A program made the position numbers and the translations under genes. DNA of 64,000 bases. It comes from Vibrio profundi (lineage in GTDB: Bacteria > Pseudomonadota > Gammaproteobacteria > Enterobacterales > Vibrionaceae). The first letter of the stretch is position 1; each line of letters starts with the position of its first letter. Under the pieces are notes generated by a model. That model saw only the letters and a program-made list of their open reading frames with translations. It was not told where the DNA came from and did no database searches. Shown here piece by piece: positions 34,691 through 44,203 of the stretch. The stretch lies in NCBI RefSeq assembly GCF_005281835.1, contig NZ_RZIS01000012.1, positions 48,195 through 112,194 on the forward strand, read 5' to 3'.

Positions 34691-35686
34691 TTAATGAACC
34701 TGCTCTCTGTAGCTCCCTGGCGATATCCCTTTCCAGCCACTGTACGCTCTAATAAATGAGTTGGACTCTTTAAAACCGAGTAAAAACGAAATCTCCCCTA
34801 GGGATAAACCGGAATGTTGTAAGTAGTGATCTGCAAGCTCGCCTCGCACTTCTTGAAGAATTGATTGGAAACTCACCGATTCATTCGTGAGCTTTCTTTG
34901 GAGTGTCCGTTTACTCACCGCCAGCTTATTTGCAACGCTCTCTAGAGAGCTTTCGCCGCTCGGCAAGGATTCTAGCAGAACGGATTTCACATGCTCCGAG
35001 GTCGACGCTTCATTATCTAAATCAATGAGCTTTTGATTCAGTGAACCTTCAAAAAACGTCCACATTGCGGCATTTTCCGTTAAAAAAGGTAAAGCCGCAT
35101 CCTGAGCTTTGAAGGTGATTTTTATCTGATTAGATAGTGTGATTGGGCAACCAAAATAGGCTTCATATTGGTCAATATTGTTCGGTAACTGAGGGAGTTC
35201 GACACTGATTGGCTGAATCGTTTGTCTTGTTGCTAAGCGAGCCAATTGAGTAAAAAATATCAGCTCAGATGCGCTGAGAAATTTAGGAATTTCAGCGTCG
35301 TAGCCATAACAATGAATTGTAATGCTGGTGTGTTTATCCTCAATTTTCACATCAGACACCATTGGGCCAATCAAAGGTTTATATTGGCTTAATCTTTTCA
35401 GTGCAGTGTTTAAATCTGGGCTGCAAATACTTGCAAAAATCGGCGGATCGAAGGTTTCAACGGTCATGTATTGCGCAAACAGTAAAGGCGCTTCTTTTTG
35501 CTCCGAAGCAGCTTCAATACCATGCCATAGTTGATAATATTCTGCGGGAGTTAAGTAGAAGTTCTCACGATTAAATAGGTCCATAGGTAACTTTGCATAC
35601 TTTAATACTAAGTCTGGGTTGATACCCATATCAATGAGTATCAACTTCCAACTTGGAGAATATGAGAACTTCTTTACTCGTTTCAT
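34691..35686 (-). CDS. AraC-family regulator (Arabinose_bd/OruR type)
   Basis: A 331-aa regulator with an N-terminal AraC-binding domain of the ArgR/OruR/VirS kind (DLFNRENFYLTPAEYYQLWHGIE) and the C-terminal double HTH (SLESVANKLAVSKRTLQRKLTNESVSFQSILQEVRGELADHYLQHSGLSLGEISFLLGFKESNSFIRAYSGWKGISPGSYR). It lies 78 bp downstream of an SDR gene on the same strand, so it may regulate that gene and itself. Confidence 0.88.
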   Translation of the reverse strand: MKRVKKFSYSPSWKLILIDMGINPDLVLKYAKLPMDLFNRENFYLTPAEYYQLWHGIEAASEQKEAPLLFAQYMTVETFDPPIFASICSPDLNTALKRLSQYKPLIGPMVSDVKIEDKHTSITIHCYGYDAEIPKFLSASELIFFTQLARLATRQTIQPISVELPQLPNNIDQYEAYFGCPITLSNQIKITFKAQDAALPFLTENAAMWTFFEGSLNQKLIDLDNEASTSEHVKSVLLESLPSGESSLESVANKLAVSKRTLQRKLTNESVSFQSILQEVRGELADHYLQHSGLSLGEISFLLGFKESNSFIRAYSGWKGISPGSYREQVH

Positions 35687-35764
35687 GCGTGGCCTATTGT
35701 TTGAGGATAACCTGAACTTCTTAAATCGCTGGGACGCTCTTGTTTCCCTCTACTTATTGAAGGG

Positions 35765-36547
35765 TTACTGTTTTTCCATAGCTTGACGAGATAGTTTAAG
35801 AACCACCTTTCTAGGCAGCAGGGGAGTGATCCACTCTAATAATACTCGAAGCCCTTTTTCATTAAATACGACTAGCTGGCCTTTTTCCATCGCCTGATAG
35901 CCAACCAATGCAACGGATTCTGGCGTTTTAGCATTCTTCCATACATCAACCTTTTCTAAGCCACTGGCTCCAACGAAACCAGTGTTCACAGCGCCAGGGC
36001 AAAGCGCGGTAACCGTTACATTACTGCTTTCCAACTCGTTGGCAATGGCTTGCGAAAATGAAGTGACAAATGACTTCGTCGCATAATAAACCGCTTGTAG
36101 TGGGCCTGGCAAAAATGACGCAGTAGAAGAGACATTGAGCACTCTACCTTGCTTACGTTCAACCATACCTTGAAGATACAGGTGTGTCAGTGAAACTAGC
36201 GCGCTGATGTTCACTTGAATCATAGATAAGTCCGCTTCAAGCTTTCGTTCATTGAACAGGCCATGTCCACCAAAGCCAGCATTGTTAATCAGCGTGTTTA
36301 TGGTCAAGTTGTTTGACTCGGTATAGTCAAAAATACGTTGTGGGCTTGCTGGATCTGCAAGATCTTCAGATAAAACATGCACAGCAACGGAGTACTGCTC
36401 TTCGAGCTCAGCTTTGAGTGATTCCAATTTTGATGTGGTTCGCGCAACAAGGACTAAATCCCCCCCTTTCTGAGCGTGAATCTTTGCGAGTTCTAATCCG
36501 ATCCCACTTGATGCGCCGGTGATTAAAGCAATGTTTGAATTGTTCAT
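35765..36547 (-). CDS. SDR-family oxidoreductase
   Basis: A 260-aa SDR of the DltE/YqjQ-like group: TGASSGIGLELAKIHAQKGGDLVLVARTTSKLESLK, NNAGFGGHGLF, catalytic Ser-Tyr-Lys in NVSSTASFLPGPLQAVYYATKSFV, and ALCPGAVNTGFV. The C-terminus carries a hydrophobic helix (VLLEWITPLLPRKVVLKL) that may attach it to the membrane. ATG 36547 follows AAGGAACTATC; a longer start at 36583 has no ribosome site. It lies in tandem with the AraC-type gene. Confidence 0.88.
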   Translation of the reverse strand: MNNSNIALITGASSGIGLELAKIHAQKGGDLVLVARTTSKLESLKAELEEQYSVAVHVLSEDLADPASPQRIFDYTESNNLTINTLINNAGFGGHGLFNERKLEADLSMIQVNISALVSLTHLYLQGMVERKQGRVLNVSSTASFLPGPLQAVYYATKSFVTSFSQAIANELESSNVTVTALCPGAVNTGFVGASGLEKVDVWKNAKTPESVALVGYQAMEKGQLVVFNEKGLRVLLEWITPLLPRKVVLKLSRQAMEKQ

Positions 36548-36701
36548 GATAGTTCCTTGCGAGCTAAGCGTTATTGCTGACACGACAAATCATAAGGTAT
36601 CCAATCACGCCACGCACTCGTACACCACGCCATGATGCTATCTCATTGCGCCATTAATAATTCTAGATGTATTTGAATAAAGTGGCGAAAGCACAACTAC
36701 A

Positions 36702-36734
36702 AAAAAGCCACTTCCCGCATTGGGTAAGTGGCTG
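36702..36734 (-). terminator. Terminator of the NAD(P)-binding protein gene
   Basis: A long stem AGCCACTT-CCC / GGG-T-AAGTGGCT (36706-36732, one bulge) is followed on the minus strand by TTTTTT. Confidence 0.85.
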
Positions 36735-36824
36735 ATTAATTTACATTTCAAATGGTTTTCTGCGTATCTACGCTTAGAAGTGGCTTTGCTTACTGTAGTG
36801 AACAGCAAGCAACGCCAAAAGGGG

Positions 36825-37463
36825 TTAATAAGCGAAACCGATACGTTGACGCGGATACTTGCCAGCTTCTAGCTCATCGATCATGGCGATAGCGTAATCG
36901 GCAACAGAAATTTTGCTGTTACCTTCAGCATCTGTCAGCAGTTGATCTCCGCCGGTGCGATATTGCGAAAGTTTATCGCCAGGGAATATCTCCGCTGCAG
37001 GGCTAACAAAAGTCCAGTTCACGTCGCTGTTTGACTGTTTAAATACGTCTAGTGCTTCATCTTGTGCGAGCGATTCGCTTTTGTACTCATCTGGGAACTC
37101 AGGAATCGTTACCAGTTTTACGTTAGGAGCGACTTCTAAAGAACCGGCGCCTCCAACCCAAAGTAGACGATTGGCATCGGTGCTTGGCAGAATCGCGAGT
37201 AATTCACGAGCAGTAGACTTCACGATGTCATGATTACCTGCTGCGCGGCCACCGATTGAGGCGATCACCGCGTCTACACCTGTGACAGCTTGAGCTAAGC
37301 CTGTTTGAATATCCTGTAAATCAAATGAGCGAACTTCGACGTCAGCGACTTCTAATCTACTTGGGTCTCTTACCAAAGCGACCACTTCATGCCCTCGTGA
37401 CTTTGCTTCTTCTGCGATGTGACTACCAATCCAACCTGATGCGCCTAATACTGCAATTTTCAT
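36825..37463 (-). CDS. NAD(P)H-binding atypical SDR
   Basis: A 212-aa protein of the NmrA-like/atypical SDR group: MKIAVLGASGWIGSHIAEEAKSRGHEVVALVRDPSRL dinucleotide loop, GVDAVIASIGGRAAG, then PAAEIFPGDKLSQYRTGGDQLL, as in the YwnB/SDR_a5 subfamily. No YxxxK motif is needed in this group. It is divergent from a LysR gene (136 bp), which likely controls it, perhaps in response to redox-active compounds. Terminated at 36702. Confidence 0.87.
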   Translation of the reverse strand: MKIAVLGASGWIGSHIAEEAKSRGHEVVALVRDPSRLEVADVEVRSFDLQDIQTGLAQAVTGVDAVIASIGGRAAGNHDIVKSTARELLAILPSTDANRLLWVGGAGSLEVAPNVKLVTIPEFPDEYKSESLAQDEALDVFKQSNSDVNWTFVSPAAEIFPGDKLSQYRTGGDQLLTDAEGNSKISVADYAIAMIDELEAGKYPRQRIGFAY

Positions 37464-37599
37464 AATGTGTTCTCCAATTGATTAAGTCTGTTTCTCGACA
37501 ACAATTGCAGTCTAATAGCTTACTAATAAGCGATAAATATCCATAATTGATGTAAATTGTATCTATTTAGGATGCTAATTGATTTTAAAGGAGGTTTGA

Positions 37600-38490
37600 G
37601 TGGATAAGCTGGTAGCCATGCGCAGTTTTGTGGAAGTAGCTAATTGCGCGAGTTTTACACAGGCAGCGGAGCATCTAGGATTGAGCCGTCTGCAAGTCTC
37701 TCGTCACGTTCAAGATATAGAGTCTTGGCTAAAGCAGCGATTACTGCATCGTACAACTCGCAAAGTGAGCTTAACCGCGGCGGGTGAAGAAGCACTAAAA
37801 CGCTGCGAAAAAATTCTGCATGAAACCGCCGAGCTAGAAGTCACCGCTTTAAACCAGACCGATCATCTGTCGGGAACTATCCGTATTGCGGCTCCAATCG
37901 GTCTCACTCAAAATATGCTGCTAGACGTCGTCGAACAATTCACAGATTTGCACCCAGATATCACGGTGGAATTGTTTGCTTCGGACCACTTCACCCAGCT
38001 GGTGGATGAACGTATTGATATTGCGTTGCGGTATACCGATCAACCTGACGATAGTTTGATTGCAAGAAAATTGATGAAAATTGAGTCGGTGATTTGTGCC
38101 TCTCCAGAGTATCTGAGTAAACACGGTGAACCGAAAACGATTGAAGATCTAAAGCGGCATAATTGTTTCGTGCATTTAGGCACGGCAACTTGGGGTTTTG
38201 TTAAAGACAACCAAACCATGAAGGTGGATGTCAGCGGTACGATTAAAGCTAACGACGTGGGAGTGCTATCGCGAGCAGCTCAACACGGAAAAGGGATAGC
38301 GCTGCTACCATGTGATTTAGGTAATCCAGTGATAGAACAAGGTTTATTACAATCGATATTGACCGATTTTAACGCGCCAAGTAGTACCTTATGGGCCGTT
38401 TATTTGTCGAGAAGCTATCAGTTGCCAGTTGTACGTCAGTTCATTGATTTTGTTGCACAGGCTTGGTCTGAAGATATCTTAGTTCAATAG
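37600..38490 (+). CDS. LysR-family regulator
   Basis: A 296-aa LTTR with standard HTH (MRSFVEVANCASFTQAAEHLGLSRLQVSRHVQDIESWLKQRLLHRTTRKVSLTAAG). The start is GTG 37600 with the very strong site AAAGGAGG. The CRG5/AaeR-like group is suggested by LHRTTRKVSLT and ALRYTDQPDDSLIARKL. It is divergent from the atypical SDR. Confidence 0.9.
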   Translation: MDKLVAMRSFVEVANCASFTQAAEHLGLSRLQVSRHVQDIESWLKQRLLHRTTRKVSLTAAGEEALKRCEKILHETAELEVTALNQTDHLSGTIRIAAPIGLTQNMLLDVVEQFTDLHPDITVELFASDHFTQLVDERIDIALRYTDQPDDSLIARKLMKIESVICASPEYLSKHGEPKTIEDLKRHNCFVHLGTATWGFVKDNQTMKVDVSGTIKANDVGVLSRAAQHGKGIALLPCDLGNPVIEQGLLQSILTDFNAPSSTLWAVYLSRSYQLPVVRQFIDFVAQAWSEDILVQ

Positions 38491-38494
38491 AGGC

Positions 38495-38530
38495 CTGGAA
38501 CTCGCTGTTGGTATCAGCATCGAGTTCCAG
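38495..38530. terminator. Stem-loop between convergent genes
   Basis: A perfect 10-bp stem CTGGAACTCG/CGAGTTCCAG with a 16-base loop lies five bases after the LysR stop. T-rich sequence follows only after a gap, so this is a moderate terminator call. Confidence 0.45.
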
Positions 38531-38586
38531 CATGCTTGTTCGATTTTTATGGAGCATTTTCTTTAGAGAGGACGAACTTCCTAACT

Positions 38587-39435
38587 TTATGCGTATTTTA
38601 ATCGACTTAGTTTGGAGTCAGTCGCTCCTAGGTTCAATGGTGGCAGCGGTTGATAGAGTGTCTCGACCATCTCTGACAATACTTGGTCATACACTTGAGC
38701 GATAACCGTAGAAAGGTCACTGGTTAGGTCGTACATTGCTTCTTGAGAATACTCAATTTCAAGGCTTTCAGAGATTTCATTGAGTGCTTGGCTGGCTCTT
38801 GTACAAATGGGTGATTGAGTGCTCAAAGGGCAAATGAACGAAAGTTGGTTGAGTTTCCGCAGCATTTTTCCACAGTAGTACCTCACACGAGCTTGATCCT
38901 CCAGTGTGGCCATCGTGGGGATGGCTAAACGCAGTTGTGTTAACACTTCCATACTTTCGAGAACTTGTTGCCAATTCATATGGTATTCGCTGCTCATGTC
39001 ATCTCGTTCAGATTGGATCAGCCAAGTGATCATCACTTCGTCGAGTAAAAACAAGCAGTGTCGAATGGATTTCCCATGGATAGATTGATTCCTGTTCACG
39101 CTACGAGTTTGCCATTCATGATGCATCGCTTTGAGTTTGTTTTGGAAGATGCGATACATGGGACGACTATTGCGCGGGGCTTGAGTAATGAGCCGATGAG
39201 AGCAATCGAGTATTTCGTCAAAGATAGAATTTACTCTTGCGATTGAGTGCGAAGACAATTGGCAGGTCAAAGTGTAATGGGTTGCCGCACGGTGTTGACG
39301 TGAAAGCTGCAGAAGTTGCCTAAGTAAGATCAAAGTGTCGAAATGGCGAGTAAGCTCTGAATGCTGCTTTCTTGAAAAACATACAGCTGTGGTGAGCACG
39401 ATGAAAGATAGCGCGAGTGAAATAACAATAAACAT
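38587..39435 (-). CDS. Membrane-anchored protein, possibly with a NIT-like sensory region
   Basis: A 282-aa protein. One N-terminal TM helix (about 2-22) is followed by a mainly helical domain. LRQLLQLSRQHRAATHYTL resembles the first helix of nitrate/nitrite-sensing (NIT) domains, where QxERG-like residues bind the anion, but the RG motif reads RAA, so this is only a weak similarity. No signalling output domain follows, and the protein ends with a Pro-rich tail. Function unknown; it stands alone between a LysR gene and ribB. Confidence 0.6.
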   Translation of the reverse strand: MFIVISLALSFIVLTTAVCFSRKQHSELTRHFDTLILLRQLLQLSRQHRAATHYTLTCQLSSHSIARVNSIFDEILDCSHRLITQAPRNSRPMYRIFQNKLKAMHHEWQTRSVNRNQSIHGKSIRHCLFLLDEVMITWLIQSERDDMSSEYHMNWQQVLESMEVLTQLRLAIPTMATLEDQARVRYYCGKMLRKLNQLSFICPLSTQSPICTRASQALNEISESLEIEYSQEAMYDLTSDLSTVIAQVYDQVLSEMVETLYQPLPPLNLGATDSKLSRLKYA

Positions 39436-39575
39436 GAATGTACCCTATAAGCTTTATACCTATAAAGTGGTAATTCATTTTCTGTGCCATACATCAAGGC
39501 TTAATTATCAATGGGTTGGAAAGGGGGGGCAGAAGGCATGAGCGTATTTGGTGCAATGAATGCTCAACGTTGGCG

Positions 39576-39609
39576 AGAAAAAAGCCTCACTACGAAGTGA
39601 GGCTTTAAT
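39576..39609. terminator. Terminator of ribB
   Basis: Perfect 11-bp stem AAAGCCTCACT/AGTGAGGCTTT (39581-39591 with 39596-39606) has A-tract on the left, giving oligo-U in the minus-strand transcript. Confidence 0.88.
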
Positions 39610-39632
39610 AGGGGGATTCGACTGTTTCTTGA

Positions 39633-40289
39633 TTAAGCGAGCTTCAAATCAAACTCGTTGCGGTACATCACCATGTCTTCAATGGTCAGTACCGGCATGT
39701 TATGTAATTTGCCGAACGCAACAATCTCTGGTGCTTTAGCCATTGTGCCATCTGGGTTAGTCACTTCACACAATACGCCAGCAGACTGAAGACCTGCCAT
39801 TTGCATTAGATCCACTGTGCCTTCAGTGTGGCCTCGACGAGTTAATACACCGCCAGCACGAGCACGCAATGGGAATACGTGGCCAGGGCGAGCTAGGTCG
39901 CTTGGTTTCGCGCTTGGGTTAGCTGCCGTCTTGATGGTAGTTACGCGGTCTGCTGCAGAAACACCTGTCGTTACACCAACTTTCGCTTCAATTGAAACTG
40001 TGAACGCTGTTTGGTTGGCGCTGTTGTTATCAACGACCATAGGCGGTAGTTCAAGTTGGTTAGCTTGAGCGTCAGTAAGACACAAACATACAATGCCGCT
40101 GCATTCGCGGATCATCAGTGCCATTTGCTCATTTGTTAGATGCTCAACGGAATAAATGATGTCACCTTCGTTTTCACGATCTTCATCATCTAGTAGTAGA
40201 ACGCCGCGTCCTTCTCTTAGTGCTTCTAAAGCATTTTCAACGCGTGTAATTGGTTCGCCAAATTCGGCAAGTAGTGAAGACTGATTCAT
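39633..40289 (-). CDS. ribB: 3,4-dihydroxy-2-butanone 4-phosphate synthase
   Basis: A 218-aa RibB that converts ribulose 5-phosphate to formate and DHBP, the four-carbon precursor of riboflavin. Motifs: LLDDEDRENEGDIIYSVE (metal-binding Glu/Asp loop), TAFTVSIEAKVGVTTGVSAADR and GHVFPLRARAGGVLTRRGHTEGTVDL (His with RRGHTE). It is a stand-alone RibB, with no GTP cyclohydrolase II domain. ATG 40289 has AGGAG seven bases upstream; the longer frame from 40352 lies in the riboswitch leader. The FMN riboswitch upstream makes flavin feedback control clear. Confidence 0.95.
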   Translation of the reverse strand: MNQSSLLAEFGEPITRVENALEALREGRGVLLLDDEDRENEGDIIYSVEHLTNEQMALMIRECSGIVCLCLTDAQANQLELPPMVVDNNSANQTAFTVSIEAKVGVTTGVSAADRVTTIKTAANPSAKPSDLARPGHVFPLRARAGGVLTRRGHTEGTVDLMQMAGLQSAGVLCEVTNPDGTMAKAPEIVAFGKLHNMPVLTIEDMVMYRNEFDLKLA

Positions 40290-40460
40290 GGTTAAACTCC
40301 TAAATATCACCAGAATCAGGGCTGTATGAGGGATGGCAACCGAGCACAACAAAGCTAACCCATTACGGTTTGCTAAAGCTCGTCGTGGTTTTCATCCAAA
40401 ACGAAATGCACCAACGAGCGGCCGGCAAATAGATTGCTAGCAGGCTGGTTGATGTGTTTC

Positions 40461-40630
40461 CATTCTCTCTCATCCGGACTATAACCGTCGGCTCTGGCAT
40501 CTCACCAGATCTGCTGACCTCGACGAATCGAGCGCTCGCGGGCTTACTTAATCACTTTGCAAGGTGAGCTAACCCCGCTACCTAAAGTTTAAGCATACCG
40601 CCGGTGGGGAATTTCGCCCCGCCCTGAGAA
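40461..40630 (-). promoter_or_regulatory. FMN riboswitch (RFN element)
   Basis: On the minus strand the leader carries the conserved RFN segments in order: the AGGGCGGGGCGAAATTCCCC block (about 40630-40605), CACCGGCGGTATGC, then AGCCCGCGAGCG, GATCTGGTGAGATGCCAGAG, CCGACGGTTATAGTCCGGATG and AGAGAGAATGG. These form the six-stem aptamer. About 170 bases lie between the aptamer and the ribB start, containing further dyads (CTCGT/ACGAG) that probably form the expression platform. Confidence 0.95.
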
Positions 40631-40884
40631 TAAAAATTAATAATTTGATTTGCTCATGAGAGCAGACCAGATGGTAATGGTTTCCAGTTATTTTTAAAAG
40701 GGTTGATAACAAAGTTTCAGAAAATGATATGAATTAAACGGGATGGCACATTCTCAATAATGATATAAAACCGGGTAACTAAAGTAAGTCCTTATAACTT
40801 GGACAAAAGTTTACATAGTGCTGATGCACTTTGATGGACGCCCAAGTAGAATCAGCGCTCATTTTCTGACGGGTAACGACTGCC

Positions 40885-41631
40885 GTGTTTAAATTTCTTA
40901 CTCCTAAAGCGAAAGGCTTGAAAGTGTTATCGCTTAGCCTGTATTCGTTATTTCCAATCGTCTTTCTTGGTATGTCTACAGACTTGAGTAGCGAAGTCGG
41001 CGATGGCCTGGGGCGTTTTTTAGAATTGATGACTAACTCAGCAGGCAGTAGTGGCTTTCTCGTGACTTTGGCTGTGCTGTGCTTAATTTGTCTTTCTCTT
41101 AAATACTCGATGACGAAAACTTTCGCTCTAATGGCGCAATTGGCGATGCTGTTAGTGTTGAGTTTTGCTGCGAAAACGATGTTGAAAAATATTACGGAAA
41201 GCCCGAGACCGTACACTGAATACTTGTCTGAGCAGCAAGTGATTGAAACACCGCAACACTTTTATCAATTAAGTATGCTTGAGAAAAACGCCGCTATAGA
41301 TTCAATAGAGTCTCAAGTCAGTGAGTGGAGAACCAAGCATTGGCAAGGCGAAAAGGACTATTCGTTCCCGTCTGGGCACACTATTTTCGTGGCCATTTGT
41401 GTGGCTTTCTTTGGTGGGTTGTTTCTTGAGAAAAAGCAGTATTGGCTCGTTACTGGGTTGTTAGTATGGGCTGGAATAGTGGCTTACAGTCGCTTGTGGC
41501 TTGGTATGCATAGACCGGTGGATCTAGTGGGTTCGATTGCATTGGGAGCTATGATCTATATGTTGGTACCGACCTTCCAAGGGGGGAAAGTGGAACAATG
41601 GCTTAACCGATACCTGCCTGCCACTAAGTAA
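40885..41631 (+). CDS. PAP2-family membrane phosphatase (PgpB-like)
   Basis: A 248-aa inner-membrane lipid phosphatase. The three PAP2 motifs are complete: KNITESPRP (K-x6-RP), PSGHT, and SRLWLGMHRPVD (SR-x5-H-x3-D). About six TM helices. PgpB-type enzymes remove phosphate from undecaprenyl pyrophosphate or phosphatidylglycerophosphate in the periplasm. The start is GTG 40885 with a weak ribosome site, but no better start keeps the first TM helix. It is divergent from ribB's leader and has its own terminator. Confidence 0.9.
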   Translation: MFKFLTPKAKGLKVLSLSLYSLFPIVFLGMSTDLSSEVGDGLGRFLELMTNSAGSSGFLVTLAVLCLICLSLKYSMTKTFALMAQLAMLLVLSFAAKTMLKNITESPRPYTEYLSEQQVIETPQHFYQLSMLEKNAAIDSIESQVSEWRTKHWQGEKDYSFPSGHTIFVAICVAFFGGLFLEKKQYWLVTGLLVWAGIVAYSRLWLGMHRPVDLVGSIALGAMIYMLVPTFQGGKVEQWLNRYLPATK

Positions 41632-41670
41632 CTTCAACAACTATTGAGTACTGACACATAGTATTGAAAG

Positions 41671-41697
41671 AGGAGCCGTAAATGGCTCCTTTTTTGT
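41671..41697 (+). terminator. Terminator of the PAP2 gene
   Basis: 7-bp stem AGGAGCC/GGCTCCT with a six-base loop and a TTTTTTG tail. Confidence 0.88.
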
Positions 41698-41758
41698 TTA
41701 GGGCAATGACTACTGCGAATGGGCTACAGCGAATCAAAGAGTTGCCGATGTTCCTTTA

Positions 41759-42643
41759 TCAACGACAGCGAAAAGTTTCGGATAAGAACTCTAGAAACAC
41801 CCGAACTTTTGGCGTCGCGCCACGATGGCTCGGATAAACCGCAAACATATCGACACTTTCAAATTGCCATTCTGGCAGTACGTTGATTAGCTCCCTTCTC
41901 GCTATGGCTTGCTGTGCCATGTATTCGGGCAGTTCTGTAACGCCAAGCCCATCTTGTGCGAGTTGTCTGAGAACGGAAAAGTCATCGCATTTGAATGCAG
42001 GGTTAAAGTTTACGGTTTCTCGCTGAGTCTCCGACACCAAGTGCCATTGCGCTTTTTGCTCTTTCATATTCATCCACAAACACTGAACCTGTTGAAGATC
42101 GCTAGGCTGCATTATCTGATGGCACGCTAGATAATCGGGGGAGGCATAAAGTTTAAGTGGCAGTTGGCAAATTTTACGCGCGATCAGGCTTGAGTCAGTC
42201 AGTTCGCCTATTCGAATGACGAGATCATACCCCTCTTCAATAATGTCGACACGGCGATTGGTTAGTGCTAGTTCGACGTGAATATCTGGATATTGCTGGC
42301 AAAACTGAGTGATCTTTGGTGCGAGTAAACTTTGACCAATGGCGAGTGAGACACACACTTTAATCGTTCCTTGAGGCTTCTCAAGCAAGGTTTCGACAGT
42401 TTGTTCTGCCGCTTGTATTTCTTCTTTGATTCGTTGGCAGAATGAGTAGTACTGACGACCAACTTCGGTAAGGTGCTGAGTACGTGTCGATCGTTCCAAT
42501 AAGCGCACACCGAGCTGCTGCTCTAAACGCGTGATCTTACGGCTGATGTTGGATTTAGGTAGTCCGATGCTTTCTGCAGCCGCTGTAAAACTGCCTTGTT
42601 CCACAACGGTTGCAAAGACCAACATGTCATTTAGATCGCTCAT
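41759..42643 (-). CDS. LysR-family regulator of the pirin operon
   Basis: A 294-aa LTTR: HTH MLVFATVVEQGSFTAAAESIGLPKSNISRKITRLEQQLGVRLLERSTR, LysR_substrate domain after residue 90. It is divergent from the pirin gene with 185 bp between, a common arrangement for LTTRs that control pirin/YcaC-type hydrolase operons. Confidence 0.9.
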   Translation of the reverse strand: MSDLNDMLVFATVVEQGSFTAAAESIGLPKSNISRKITRLEQQLGVRLLERSTRTQHLTEVGRQYYSFCQRIKEEIQAAEQTVETLLEKPQGTIKVCVSLAIGQSLLAPKITQFCQQYPDIHVELALTNRRVDIIEEGYDLVIRIGELTDSSLIARKICQLPLKLYASPDYLACHQIMQPSDLQQVQCLWMNMKEQKAQWHLVSETQRETVNFNPAFKCDDFSVLRQLAQDGLGVTELPEYMAQQAIARRELINVLPEWQFESVDMFAVYPSHRGATPKVRVFLEFLSETFRCR

Positions 42644-42828
42644 TCTTCCATCCCAATATCTGCTTTCGATTTATTGTTACCAATTTTAGAACAATGTTAT
42701 ATCAATCCGCTTATATATCAATTTTTGGTGACGAACTATTCTAACTTCATCGCTTAACAACGGCATCAACCTCCCAGTTAAGTCATTTAATTGAGCGGTT
42801 ATTCGTATAGAAATTTAAGGATGGAACC

Positions 42829-43503
42829 ATGGAAATACTCACTCTCGACCAATTACCACAGGGTGGTTTCGCTGGCCTGAAAGAAAAGCAAGTTGTCACC
42901 GATTACAAGGTGTTTGGTGCTCGCAAGAACCCAGCAGCATCAAATGGTATCGGCAATTTTGTTTACCTTGCGGACGCCAACTTCATGCCTTATGGCGAAA
43001 CAGGGATGCACCCACATCGTGAAATCGATGTCATCAGCGTCATGGTGAAAGGCCGAATTAGTCATGCAGGTTCACTAGAGCATGGTCAAAGTTTAGAAGC
43101 CGGTAGTGTTCAAGTGCAAAGAGCTGGCGGGGAAGGGTTTGCGCACAATGAAATTAACCCTGATGGCGAACCTAACCAAATGATTCAGCTATGGGTTTTA
43201 CCGGAAGTTTCAGGAGAGCCTGCTGGCTATCAGGTTTATCAACCCGTTGAAGGCGAGCGCACGCGAATTTATGGCGGCGCTCAAACTAACAAAGGGCCGT
43301 TTGCAAGCAGAACCGTTATCGAAGTTCTGGCGGCAGGTTCTGGTAGCACGACGACGCATAACGGTGAAGTTCTGGCTTATTTAAGCTCGGGAACGGCAAC
43401 GATCAATGACCAATTCATCAAAGCTGGCACGTTAGTTCGAACCGAACAATTGGATTTTACGGCTCATGAAGAGAGTCAGTTGATCCTTATTTTTACTGAG
43501 TAA
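42829..43503 (+). CDS. Pirin-family bicupin
   Basis: A 224-aa pirin-like protein: FMPYGETGMHPHREIDVISVMVKGRISHAGSLEHGQSLEAGSVQVQRAGGEGFAHNEIN has the pirin metal ligands His-x-His...His...Glu. The C-terminal half is a shorter cupin. Bacterial pirins (YhhW/YhaK type) can act as quercetinase-like dioxygenases or as redox-linked binding proteins. AAGGATGGAACC precedes the ATG. It is the first gene of a three-gene unit with the isochorismatase-like hydrolase. Confidence 0.9.
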   Translation: MEILTLDQLPQGGFAGLKEKQVVTDYKVFGARKNPAASNGIGNFVYLADANFMPYGETGMHPHREIDVISVMVKGRISHAGSLEHGQSLEAGSVQVQRAGGEGFAHNEINPDGEPNQMIQLWVLPEVSGEPAGYQVYQPVEGERTRIYGGAQTNKGPFASRTVIEVLAAGSGSTTTHNGEVLAYLSSGTATINDQFIKAGTLVRTEQLDFTAHEESQLILIFTE

Positions 43504-43571
43504 CCAAATTCTTAACACAGAATCAGACGACTGATACACATTCAAAAATATTAATTCACGAGGGAACGACT

Positions 43572-44198
43572 ATGACTACTTCAACTAAATTTTCAGAATT
43601 CTTAACACCAGATAACGCGGTACTTGCCATGATCGATCATCAAACGGGTCTAATGGTTGGTCTTGGCGATGAACACCCAACCGTTATTAAAAACAATATT
43701 CTTGGCCTGACTCGTACGGCTGCGGCCATTGGGTTGCCATCGGTGATCACTGCAAGTTTGCCAGAAGGACCTAATGGCCCTGTGATGCCTGAAATTACAG
43801 AAATATTAGGCGGCGAAGTGATTGAACGTGAAGGTCAAATTAATGCTTGGGACAGCATAGCTTTTAAGCAAGCGATTGAGAAAACTGGGCGTAAAAAGAT
43901 CATTATGGCAGGCATAGTTACTGACGTTTGCTTGCTCTTTCCCGCGCTTTCTGCGGTAGAAGAAGGGTACGACGTATACGCTGTGATTGATGCTTCAGGT
44001 ACCTGGAATAAAACGGTTCAAGAAGTGACGATTCAACGCCTAACACAAGCGGGTGTTAAGGTAACCACTTGGGCATCGGTACTGGCTGAATTGATGAATG
44101 ACTGGCGCAGTGATTACGGTGAAGTGCTTGGTAGAGTGCTAGCCGACCATACCACTAAGTATGGTTATGTGATGAACAGTTACTTCGCAAAAGGGTGA
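43572..44198 (+). CDS. Isochorismatase-family hydrolase, YcaC-like
   Basis: A 208-aa cysteine hydrolase: AMIDHQTGLM carries the catalytic Asp, and KIIMAGIVTDVCLLFPALSA the nucleophile Cys. The GPVMPEITEILGG and INAWDSIAFKQAI segments match YcaC, a homo-octameric hydrolase of unknown substrate. It follows the pirin gene by 68 bp with GAGGGAACG as ribosome site. Confidence 0.9.
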   Translation: MTTSTKFSEFLTPDNAVLAMIDHQTGLMVGLGDEHPTVIKNNILGLTRTAAAIGLPSVITASLPEGPNGPVMPEITEILGGEVIEREGQINAWDSIAFKQAIEKTGRKKIIMAGIVTDVCLLFPALSAVEEGYDVYAVIDASGTWNKTVQEVTIQRLTQAGVKVTTWASVLAELMNDWRSDYGEVLGRVLADHTTKYGYVMNSYFAKG

Positions 44199-44203
44199 TG
44201 ATT

